Assembly: GCF_013170705.1 (NCBI RefSeq)
Contig: NZ_CP033334.1
Coordinates: 3,139,501-3,203,500 of the forward strand
Reading direction: 5' to 3'
DNA from: Mesorhizobium loti
GTDB taxonomy: Bacteria > Pseudomonadota > Alphaproteobacteria > Rhizobiales > Rhizobiaceae
Length of the DNA stretch: 64,000 nt
In this document: piece by piece, positions 15,869 to 23,476 of the stretch
Layout: each line of letters starts with the position of its first letter
Position numbering within the stretch: position 1 is the first letter of the stretch
Notes under the pieces: model-generated
Databases searched by the model: none
What the model was told of the DNA's origin: nothing
The model's input: the letters and a program-made list of their open reading frames with translations, nothing else
Program-made: the position numbers and the translations under genes

Positions 15869-17887
15869 TCATCCAATCCCGCCGGTGACAAGATAGGCAC
15901 CGGCGGCGCGCCCATCATGGAGCCGTACCACCGCCGTCACGATCGAGCCATAAGAGCCGCGCCAGACGCTGTGGAACTGCTTGTGCTCGGCGATGGGAAC
16001 CAGCGCCCGCCCGCTGAAGCGCCCGCCGCTGCGGTGCATGGCGACGGGCTCTCCGTTGACGTGCACCTTGATGCTGGCGTTCTCCGCCTCGACCGGCAGG
16101 TCGAGCGTGATCGCGATCTCGTCCCGATCGCCCGAAGTCCGCGTCTCGGCGGCAAGCGCGATTGCCAGCGGTGGCGCCTTGCCGCCGCCGGCTTGAGCGG
16201 GCCGGCCTGAAAACACATCATCGGCCAGTTCCGGCGTGCGTGGCGGGCTCGTGCGGCGCTGCGTGGCGCGTTCATAGTCGCCGGCCATGCGCAGCAGCCT
16301 TTCGTCGTCATAGGCCTTGCCGGCGAAGGTGAGGCCGACGGGCATGCCGATATCGGCCATGGTGCCCATCGGCACGGTGACGGTCGGGATGCCGAAGTGA
16401 CGCCAGACCAGATTGCCGTTGGCGACCCAGGTGCCGTTGCGCCAGGCGAGCGCGGCCGACGCCTCGTTGATGTCGGCGTCGGCGGGGCCGACATCGGCCA
16501 CGGCGGGCAGCACGACGGCGTCGATGCCCTGTGTGTCCAGCCAGTCCTCGAAATCGACGCGCCTCGTTGTTTCCAGCCCCTTCAGCCCATCCGCAATAGT
16601 CGGAATGTCCCTGAACGGCGTGACGCCGGATTTCGCGCGCTCGACATATTCAGCGACATCGAAGCCGCCTTCATAACGGTCGGGCAGCGTGCCGGGCGGC
16701 TGCGGAAAGATACTGGGGCCGTCGACCGAGGCGAGATCGAGCAGCGCCGGGTCGGCATTGGCGCGCAGGAAATCGTCCCAGCCCCAGATGCAGAGGTCCC
16801 AGATTTCGCGGTCGGCGAAATCCGGCGGCACCAGCCCGCGCTCTACCATGGTGCGCGCGCCGGGGCGGTCGCGTTCATAATTGGAGACGACGGGAAAATC
16901 GACCTCCACCACCTCGGCGCCCAGCCTTCCAAGGTCGGCCGCTGCCCGCTCCCACAGCGCAAGCACCGAGGCCCGGGTTTCGATCGGCCGGTCTGCCTCG
17001 CTGTCGCGGCCGATATACATGCGGGGCACGCCGAGCCGTTTGCCCTTCAGTGAACCCGCGAGCGTCAATTCGGTGTAGCGTGGCGGCCGCGCCTCCGAAC
17101 TCGTGGGCAGCGCGACCCAGGGCTGCGCGCGCCAGAAGTCGCCTCGCGTCTCAGGATCGTCGGCGACGATGACATCGAGCAGTTCGAGCATGTCGGGCAC
17201 GCTGCGCGTGTGCGGCACCACGACATCCATGGTCGGCACCAGTGGCCAGTTGCCGCGCACGGAAATCACGCCGCGCGAGGGCGTGTAGGCGACCAGCGCG
17301 TTGTTGGTGGCCGGCGCGCGCCCGGACGACCAGGTTTCCTCGCCAAGCCCGAAGGCGCAGAAACTGGCCGATGTCGCCGTGCCGGAGCCATTGGACGAGC
17401 CCGAGGCAAAGGCGGCGGTCAGGTAATCGGCATTGTAGGGGCTTTCGGCGCGGCCATAGACACCGCGCTGCATGCCGCCATTGGCCATTGGCGGCATGTT
17501 GGTGAGGCCGACCAGCACCGCGCCGCCGGCGCGCAACCGGGCAATGGTGAAGGCGTCCTCATTGGCGACGAGATGTTCGAAGGCCGGCGAGCCGGCGGCG
17601 ACCGTCAGGCCCTTGACCTTGTAGCTGTCCTTGGCGGTGTAGGGGATGCCGTCGAGCGGCCCGAGCAAAGCGCCGTCGCGGCGCCGCCGGTCGGAAGCGG
17701 CGGCCTCCTCGAACATATCAGGATTGAGTACTGGAACGGCGTTGAGGCTGATGCCGTGACGGTCGAAATGCGCGATGCGCCTGAGATACGCCCCGACCAA
17801 TTCGACGCTGGTGACGAGACCCTCGTCGAGCGCATGGCGCAATTGTTCGATGGTGGCTTCGACGATGTGAAGGCTGGCATCGGTCAT
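15869..17887 (-). CDS. amidase-signature family hydrolase with C-terminal extension
   Basis: The 672-residue protein has the amidase-signature catalytic core in about residues 1-540: the catalytic Lys in PYTAKDSYKVKG, the Ser-Gly-rich loop GSSNGSGTATSAS and the nucleophile region ETWSSGRAPATNN, so the Ser-Ser-Lys triad appears intact. Such enzymes hydrolyse amides. A further tail of about 120 residues (from about 550) has beta-rich features and is not part of the usual core; it may be a substrate-binding or regulatory domain. Open frame extends to 18073, but ATG at 17887 has an AGGGA site and begins as expected (MTDASLHIVEATIEQL). It stands alone in its orientation. Confidence 0.88.
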   Translation of the reverse strand: MTDASLHIVEATIEQLRHALDEGLVTSVELVGAYLRRIAHFDRHGISLNAVPVLNPDMFEEAAASDRRRRDGALLGPLDGIPYTAKDSYKVKGLTVAAGSPAFEHLVANEDAFTIARLRAGGAVLVGLTNMPPMANGGMQRGVYGRAESPYNADYLTAAFASGSSNGSGTATSASFCAFGLGEETWSSGRAPATNNALVAYTPSRGVISVRGNWPLVPTMDVVVPHTRSVPDMLELLDVIVADDPETRGDFWRAQPWVALPTSSEARPPRYTELTLAGSLKGKRLGVPRMYIGRDSEADRPIETRASVLALWERAAADLGRLGAEVVEVDFPVVSNYERDRPGARTMVERGLVPPDFADREIWDLCIWGWDDFLRANADPALLDLASVDGPSIFPQPPGTLPDRYEGGFDVAEYVERAKSGVTPFRDIPTIADGLKGLETTRRVDFEDWLDTQGIDAVVLPAVADVGPADADINEASAALAWRNGTWVANGNLVWRHFGIPTVTVPMGTMADIGMPVGLTFAGKAYDDERLLRMAGDYERATQRRTSPPRTPELADDVFSGRPAQAGGGKAPPLAIALAAETRTSGDRDEIAITLDLPVEAENASIKVHVNGEPVAMHRSGGRFSGRALVPIAEHKQFHSVWRGSYGSIVTAVVRLHDGRAAGAYLVTGGIG

Positions 17888-18164
17888 CTTCTGGTCCCTG
17901 GGCGTTTCCAGGCCATGGATGAGCGAGGCCGCCGGCTTCGGCAAGGGCCAACAAGCAGTCTTTGTCGGAACGTGTTGTTCCTGCGGCCGCCAGCCGTGTT
18001 CAGATGGCGGTTGCCAAGCGATTTTTGTGCGTCCCCCGCGTGACGTAGGCCCGGCAGGCGAGGCTGCTGGCATATACGTTCCATTAGGATAAGAAAAGCA
18101 TCACCCGTTGCAACCTCCGGCGAGCGGTTGCGTTAACGGCCCCCGGGGGGACGCGAGGTTTGCA

Positions 18165-18419
18165 TTGGACCGTTTTGAGATCCTGAACGAGCCGACAGGC
18201 ACGTATTCGATTTTCGACCGATTCACGGAATTGCCGGCGACGGTGGGAGGCAGGACATTCATCGGGCTCTACCGGCACGAAGTGCCGCTGGCCCTGCTCG
18301 CCGCCATGGATGCTTTCCGGCCTGGAGCCGGGTCAATGCCGCCGTCACTCACGATGCTGGGCTGCTGGCGCCAACGAAATGGCTTGAAAGATCGTCAACT
18401 GGACGGCTTGCAAGCGTAA
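18165..18419 (+). CDS. possible small protein with TTG start
   Basis: From TTG at 18165 (GAGG seven bases upstream) an 84-residue product reads DRFEILNEPTGTYSIFDRFTELPATVGGRTFIGL, which has normal protein composition and strand-like alternation, then a less convincing basic tail. Similar short rhizobial proteins of unknown function begin with an acidic-aromatic strand followed by a G-rich turn, but no family can be named. It may be a true small gene or a decayed one. The 277 bases upstream, back to the amidase start, show nothing recognisable beyond being the shared upstream region. Confidence 0.35.
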   Translation: MDRFEILNEPTGTYSIFDRFTELPATVGGRTFIGLYRHEVPLALLAAMDAFRPGAGSMPPSLTMLGCWRQRNGLKDRQLDGLQA

Positions 18420-18496
18420 GTTGAAGCTCGCAGAAGTTGCGCCAAAAGCATATCATTGAAGAAAACACCGCCATTATCCCAGCATGAGGGGGAATC

Positions 18497-18697
18497 ATGT
18501 CTGACCAGAATGCCCTTATCCGCGCGGCCATTGGACGACTGCTTTCGGAGAAAACCGGAGTCGCGGTCATTTCCATGAAAGAGAGTATCGCCGAGCTCCT
18601 GGCCATGACCGGTGCCGCGCTGACCGTCGAAACCCTGCAGGACCTGCTGCTGGAAATGGCCGAGGTGCGCGGCATGGCGGTCACGCTCGACGTCTAG
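18497..18697 (+). CDS. small hypothetical helical protein
   Basis: The 66-residue product consists almost wholly of predicted helix with regular hydrophobic spacing (IRAAIGRLLSEKTG, SIAELLAMTGAAL, LQDLLLEMAEVRG). It contains no Cys and no signal sequence. The site GAGGGGG lies just before ATG at 18497, which supports translation. No family is recognised. It converges on the phnM-like gene 34 bases away. Confidence 0.55.
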   Translation: MSDQNALIRAAIGRLLSEKTGVAVISMKESIAELLAMTGAALTVETLQDLLLEMAEVRGMAVTLDV

Positions 18698-18731
18698 CCA
18701 AGTCGCCGTCTCACACTTTCCTGGAGCAGCT

Positions 18732-19946
18732 TCAGCGCAATTCGAACCCAGCCGGTACCCGTTCAGCCGCATGGCCAGCGCGTTGCCGCGCCGGTGCCAG
18801 CGTGCCGTCGCCGTAAATCATGCGGCCGGCGCGGAAGGTGGCACGGACGCGTGGCACCGGATGGCGGTCGGCCACCACGAGATCGGCCAGGAGGCCGGGC
18901 TCGATGGCGCCGCGGTCGGTGAGCCCCAGGGCCCCGGCAGGATTGGCGCTTGTCAGCGCCGCCGCTGTCACCAGCCCTTGGCCACGCAGCTCCGCCAGGC
19001 CGAGCACGGCCGGCAGGATCGAGGCCGGGTGGTAGTCGCTGGCCAGCATGTCGAGCAGCCCGGCCTCGTAGGCCTGTCGCGCGGAAAGATTGCCGGAATA
19101 GGATTCCCCGCGCAACGCATTGGGTGCGCCCATGGCGGTGTACATGCCGAGCCTGCGGGCTTCGCGCGCTGCTTCGAGTGTCACCGGGAATTCGCTGAGC
19201 GCGGCGCCCAGGCCATGGACGAGCTCCACCTTCTCCAATGTGTCGTCGTCATGCGAGGCCAGCACGACGCCATGGGCCCGCGCGCGGGCCGACAGGTCCT
19301 GCAGCGCGTTCAGCACATCGCCCTGGCCCTTGCGGCCGGCCATGCGCTTGCCGACGACCTCGGAGGCCGCGGCAACGGACATGCCGCGCTCGTTGGCGAT
19401 GCGGGCGATGTAGAGTTCGACGTCGCGGTATTGTCCTTGTCCGGGTGTGTGGTCCATCAGCGAGATCAGGTGCAGCCGGCCCGCGTCCATCAGCTTCTGC
19501 AGCATGGTGATCGCGGGGGTGAAGGTCACCTCGAAGCGGGCATGGATGCGGTGGTCGACCAGCAGGTCGTCCTTCAGTTCGGCGATGGTCTCGATGATCG
19601 CCGACGTATGATCTTCCGAGCGCAGCACGCCGCTGGTGACACTGGCGCCGATGAAGGAGAGCGCGGCATAGGCCGTGGTGACGCCACATGAGGCAAGCTT
19701 CTTGTCGAGCTCGGCGATGCCGATCCGCATCGGCACGTGGACGCCGGTGCGCGGCTCGACTTCCTTCTCCACCATGTCGCCATGCATGTCGATGAAGCCC
19801 GGCAGCAGCAGGCGCCCGCCGCCCTCAATGTCGGCATGCTCGACCGGCGCGTCGCGGATTTCGGCAATCCGGCCGTCTTCGATCCTGACGGCGCCGTTCG
19901 GGACGACACGGTCGCGCAGGACGATCTCGAATTCACTCAGCCACAT
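18732..19946 (-). CDS. phnM: alpha-D-ribose 1-methylphosphonate 5-triphosphate diphosphatase-like (PhnM family)
   Basis: The 404-residue protein is an amidohydrolase-superfamily member with PhnM hallmarks: the metal-site motif DMHGDMVEKEVEPR near residue 60, SLMDHTPGQGQY near 185, the second metal region LASHDDDT and LASDYHPASIL near 330. PhnM removes pyrophosphate from 5-triphosphoribosyl 1-phosphonate in the C-P lyase pathway. ATG at 19946 gives the standard N-terminus; the frame stays open to 20072. None of the other C-P lyase genes (phnGHIJKL) are in this window, so it may serve a different reaction or partner with a distant cluster. The motif match makes the family call firm; the reaction is inferred. 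Confidence 0.85.
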   Translation of the reverse strand: MWLSEFEIVLRDRVVPNGAVRIEDGRIAEIRDAPVEHADIEGGGRLLLPGFIDMHGDMVEKEVEPRTGVHVPMRIGIAELDKKLASCGVTTAYAALSFIGASVTSGVLRSEDHTSAIIETIAELKDDLLVDHRIHARFEVTFTPAITMLQKLMDAGRLHLISLMDHTPGQGQYRDVELYIARIANERGMSVAAASEVVGKRMAGRKGQGDVLNALQDLSARARAHGVVLASHDDDTLEKVELVHGLGAALSEFPVTLEAAREARRLGMYTAMGAPNALRGESYSGNLSARQAYEAGLLDMLASDYHPASILPAVLGLAELRGQGLVTAAALTSANPAGALGLTDRGAIEPGLLADLVVADRHPVPRVRATFRAGRMIYGDGTLAPARQRAGHAAERVPAGFELR

Positions 19947-20366
19947 CTGATGTCTCTTGAAGGAAGCGGTTTTCAAGGTGGGTTTCGCGGTCGGCATGGC
20001 CGGCGACATCATCGGGGAGATGCGTCTCGAGGACCTTGCCGGGCCGGGATCGATAGCACGAGGGACGATCAATCAGGCGAAAATTGTATGGCCATCGCAG
20101 GTCCTGTAGCTTGGCGTGAACGAGTTGCGGGGGCGCTGACCCGGACGGACAGGTCGGTGGCTTATGTTCCACGAATCAACCGTCGCGCGTCACCATAGCG
20201 CCGTCCGCTATCGTCCTTGTGACACCGGGATCGTATGAAACGCGCGGCATGTGCCGCGGCCCTTGCCGCCAAATCGGTCGTCGCCGCCAAGTTTCTTCCG
20301 GCCGCGCTGACTCTTTTCCGAAAGCTCGAACGTCTTGGCTACAGTGAAGCAATGGAGCAGGGTCAA
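19947..20366. other. divergent intergenic region
   Basis: About 420 bases between the divergent phnM-like and SDR genes. Open frame extends into it on both sides, but the reading frames lack ribosome sites and look like extensions rather than genes. A divergent control region is the likeliest content; no operator palindrome stood out. Confidence 0.4.
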
Positions 20367-21125
20367 ATGAGCCTCAAGGACAAGAAAATCGTGGTCACCG
20401 GTGGTAGCCGGGGACTGGGCCTCGGGCTGGTAGAAGCACTGGTCGAGCAGGGCGCCGAGGTGACGGTCGTCGCGCGCGGCGCCGAGGCGCTGGAGGCGGT
20501 CGGTGCGCGGCTTGGGGTCGCAACGATCCGCGCCGACGTCACGGACGAGGACGCCGCCTATCGAATCCTCGGCGAGGTTCGCCCCGACATAGTGGTGCTG
20601 AACGCTGGTGCCGCCCCCCGGATGGGCCGGCTGGATCAGTTGAAGTGGGAGGATTTCTCGGTCGCCTGGGAAACCGACGTCAAGGCCGGACTCTACTGGC
20701 TGCAAGCGGCGCTGAACCTGCCGCTCAAGCCCGGCAGCCGGGTGCTGGTGGGATCGAGTGGCGCCGCCGTTGGCGGGTCGCAGATGTCGGGTGGTTATGG
20801 CGGCTCCAAGCGCATGCTGTGGTTCATGGCCAAATATGCCAATGGCGTGGCGCAGGAGAAGAAGCTCGGCATCCGCTTCCAGGCGATCGTGCCGCGGCAG
20901 ATGATCCTCGGCACGGGAATCGGGGATGCGGCAGCCGGCGCCTATGCCGGCTCCATGGGCATCACGCCAGAACAATTCGTCACCCGTTTCGGCGCGCCGA
21001 TGCCGCCCCGGGCGTTCGGCGACAGGGTGGTTTCCGTGCTGGAAGACCCGCAATATGCCGAGGGCGTCGTCTTCGGCCTCAACGGCGACGCGGGCGTAAC
21101 GGTCATGGAGGATACAGCGGCTTGA
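20367..21125 (+). CDS. SDR family oxidoreductase
   Basis: A 252-residue short-chain dehydrogenase/reductase with cofactor loop TGGSRGLGLGL at residues 10-20, a basic/charged start after beta-2 (VARGAE) favouring NADP, an LNAGAAP motif near 80, the catalytic Ser in LVGSSGAAVG and a YGGSK catalytic pair near 150. ATG at 20367 follows GGAGCAGGG; the frame extends to 20235 without a ribosome site. It overlaps or abuts the sigma-factor gene directly downstream, so both are likely made from one message. Substrate unknown. Confidence 0.9.
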   Translation: MSLKDKKIVVTGGSRGLGLGLVEALVEQGAEVTVVARGAEALEAVGARLGVATIRADVTDEDAAYRILGEVRPDIVVLNAGAAPRMGRLDQLKWEDFSVAWETDVKAGLYWLQAALNLPLKPGSRVLVGSSGAAVGGSQMSGGYGGSKRMLWFMAKYANGVAQEKKLGIRFQAIVPRQMILGTGIGDAAAGAYAGSMGITPEQFVTRFGAPMPPRAFGDRVVSVLEDPQYAEGVVFGLNGDAGVTVMEDTAA

Positions 21126-21142
21126 GCGAGCGGGAGCCTGCC

Positions 21143-22054
21143 GTGGATCGCGACCGACAGGAAGGGCTGCTTGCCCTTGCGACCGTGCTGCGGCCGGAAC
21201 TGCATCGCTATTGCGCGCGCCTGATGGGGTCGGTCATCGACGGCGAGGACGTGGTGCAGGACACGTTCGCGCGAGCCTTCGTCGCCCTGGACGAGCTGTG
21301 CGAGGTGCCGCAGCTCAGGCCCTGGCTGTTCCGGATCGCCCACAACCGCGCGCTGGACGTGCTGCGCAGCCGCGCGATCCGCGCCTCGGAACCCATCGAG
21401 GCCGCGCTTGAAGTTGCCGATGACAGCAAGGTCGATCCGGTGGAGATGCTGATGCGCAGGGAGGCGATAGAGACCGCCGTGTCGCGCTTCGCGGAGCTTC
21501 CGCTGCTTCAGCGCAGCGTCGTCATCCTCAAGGATGTGCTGGGCGAGCCGCTGGCCGAGATTGCCGGCTTGCTCGGCATTTCGGTCGATGCGGTAAAGGC
21601 GCATCTGGCGCGCGGCCGCGCCCGGCTTCGGCAGATCAATGCCCAGGCCAAGCCGCTTCCCGACGCGCGCATCGCGTCGGCCGCCGTGGCGCGCTATGTG
21701 ACGCTGTTCAACCAGCGCGACTGGGATGGCTTGCGCGCGCTGCTTGCCGACGATGTGAGGCTTCAGCAGTCCATGCACCCGCCACGCTCGGGTGCCGCCG
21801 ATGTCGGCATGTTCTTCACCATCTATGCCAAGAGCGATGGCTTGTGGCTCAAGCCGGCATGGGTCGAGGGCCGCGAGGTGATCGCCGTGTTCGAGCACCG
21901 GACCGCCCCGAAACCTATCCACTTCATGTGGCTGGAATGGCGGCAAGGGCGGATCAGCTTCATCCGCGACTATCGCTACGTCGGCTATGTTACCGACGAT
22001 GCCGAACTGGTGCTGCCAGGCGACGCCGGATCCTTCGGCCGCGGCACCGGATAA
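21143..22054 (+). CDS. ECF sigma factor with SnoaL-like C-terminal domain
   Basis: The 303-residue protein has sigma-70 region 2 (LHRYCARLMGSVIDGEDVVQDTFARAF and the PWLFRIAHNRALD helix) in the first 90 residues and region 4 (LPLLQRSVVILKDVLG, then a helix-turn-helix LAEIAGLLGISVDAVKAHL) in about 120-180. The remaining 120 residues form an NTF2/SnoaL-like domain, as in SigJ/ECF41-type factors, which act without a classical anti-sigma and are often linked to an oxidoreductase gene, just as the SDR upstream here. GTG at 21143 has CGGGAG upstream; a TTG at 21122 overlapping the SDR stop is a possible alternative start. Confidence 0.88.
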   Translation: MDRDRQEGLLALATVLRPELHRYCARLMGSVIDGEDVVQDTFARAFVALDELCEVPQLRPWLFRIAHNRALDVLRSRAIRASEPIEAALEVADDSKVDPVEMLMRREAIETAVSRFAELPLLQRSVVILKDVLGEPLAEIAGLLGISVDAVKAHLARGRARLRQINAQAKPLPDARIASAAVARYVTLFNQRDWDGLRALLADDVRLQQSMHPPRSGAADVGMFFTIYAKSDGLWLKPAWVEGREVIAVFEHRTAPKPIHFMWLEWRQGRISFIRDYRYVGYVTDDAELVLPGDAGSFGRGTG

Positions 22055-22159
22055 TGATGAGCGGCGACCTGGCGCCGATCTCGCTTGGCGACGTCCTGAC
22101 CACCGGCAGCGATGCACGAGCATCACCGCCGGCCTGATGGCAAGGTTTGGCGGAGGTCG

Positions 22160-23194
22160 TTACCCGCGCTTTTCAATCACGGCGTATAGCACGTTGCGGT
22201 TCTCGCCGAAGTACACCCGCGCCTCGACGGTGTTGCGGTCGACGCTGGCATTGACGATGTTCCACATGTCGACTTCCGAGCGCAGCAGCAGCACCCAATC
22301 CATGAACGTTTCCCGGTAGCCGGCGTCGGGCGTGCCCTCGGCGTAGTTGGCGAACAGGAATGTGCCGTTCGGTTTCAGCATCTGCAGGCAGGTCTTGGTG
22401 AGCTTCACGGCGACGTTGTGCTGCAGGTAGTCGTAGAGGCCGGAGGCGTAGATCAGATCGAACTTGCCGAGCTTGTGGCCCCTGGTGAGCACCGTCCGCA
22501 CAGAGCCGTCGATGGCCTCGACCGCGGTGCCCTGGAAGTCGCGCGCTATCAGTCCGACGCTCTGCGGATCCTGGTCGAGCGCCACCCAACGCTTGAGCCG
22601 GCCCTCGGCGAGCGCGACGGAGCGATTGGCTTCGCGCAAATGGCCGGCGGCGATCGCCAGCACCTCGGTTTCGGGTCCGTTCCTGGCCGCCGCCTCATCG
22701 ACATAGCGGGTCAGGAGATCGCGCCGTTCCCGCGCCGCGACGCATGACGGAACGTTCTGGGTATGGCTGTAGAGCGCCTTGCCGACCTCCGAGGCGTTGG
22801 CCACGCTCTCGGCCACGTGCGGGTCGCAATAGATGTAGTCGAGCAGTTCCGCGTCGCCGGAATACCCCCTGGGCTTGGTGAAGGACCAGTGCGTCAGCGG
22901 ATCCTGGAGAAAGTAGTTCAGGATCGGGTGGTTCTGCGCCACCGGTATCAGGGCTTGCCAGACATCGGGATGAACCTTGGCGCGCAGCGCATTGAGCAGC
23001 GACAGCAGGCGGCGCACGATCTCGGCGGGAAATTTCTGCTGCTCGATCTGTTGCTGTGTCGCGTGGAGGATGAGCGCCAGTTCCGCGCGGGCGGTTTCGA
23101 ACGCTTCGCCATGATGCTCAAGCGTGCCTTTTGGCAGACCGCTGGCGATCATCTCTGCGGTAATCAGGCTTTGGCCATCGAACACGGTTTGCAC
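22160..23194 (-). CDS. class I SAM-dependent methyltransferase
   Basis: The 344-residue protein has an N-terminal helical part (about 1-140) with many Gln/Glu residues and a methyltransferase core from about 150: VLAIAAGHLREANRS (motif I), WVALDQDPQSV (acidic end of beta-2), FDLIYASGLYDYL (motif IV-like) and MLKPNGTFLFAN (motif VI). It transfers methyl from SAM to an unknown acceptor. The core resembles proteins linked to fatty-acid methyl ester signalling in other bacteria, but this is a weak family impression. It is divergent from a GGDEF-EAL gene, with a GTTAAC repeat just upstream of its start, so the two may be co-regulated. Confidence 0.75.
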   Translation of the reverse strand: MQTVFDGQSLITAEMIASGLPKGTLEHHGEAFETARAELALILHATQQQIEQQKFPAEIVRRLLSLLNALRAKVHPDVWQALIPVAQNHPILNYFLQDPLTHWSFTKPRGYSGDAELLDYIYCDPHVAESVANASEVGKALYSHTQNVPSCVAARERRDLLTRYVDEAAARNGPETEVLAIAAGHLREANRSVALAEGRLKRWVALDQDPQSVGLIARDFQGTAVEAIDGSVRTVLTRGHKLGKFDLIYASGLYDYLQHNVAVKLTKTCLQMLKPNGTFLFANYAEGTPDAGYRETFMDWVLLLRSEVDMWNIVNASVDRNTVEARVYFGENRNVLYAVIEKRG

Positions 23195-23208
23195 ACCAGG
23201 ACTCCTTG

Positions 23209-23225
23209 GTTAACAGTCAGTTAAC
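23209..23225. repeat. paired GTTAAC hexamers upstream of the methyltransferase start
   Basis: GTTAAC occurs at 23209-23214 and again at 23220-23225 with five bases between. Each hexamer is its own reverse complement, so the unit is a 17-base near-palindrome lying 15 bases before the methyltransferase ATG at 23194. It may be an operator or a 5'-leader hairpin. The surrounding 23195-23476 region is noticeably AT-rich. Confidence 0.45.
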
Positions 23226-23476
23226 TTATTACTTAGAATGCTCCATTTGCCAACGGAGGGTCGACCGCATTTTATTGTTATGATTAATTTCCCGCTAACC
23301 ATCTCAATTTATTAGCGATCTTGCAGATAAGATTCTGGGTTCGAGTTAACGCAAACTTGTCTGGCGCCACTGCATTTTACCGCGTGGCAATCGTGTCGCG
23401 TCCCAGGGAGTCGTCCTGCGTGGGGGCAGAAGCTGGAAAAGAGTTCGCATTGCAAAGTCCCCTTCGGGAGGGCTTT

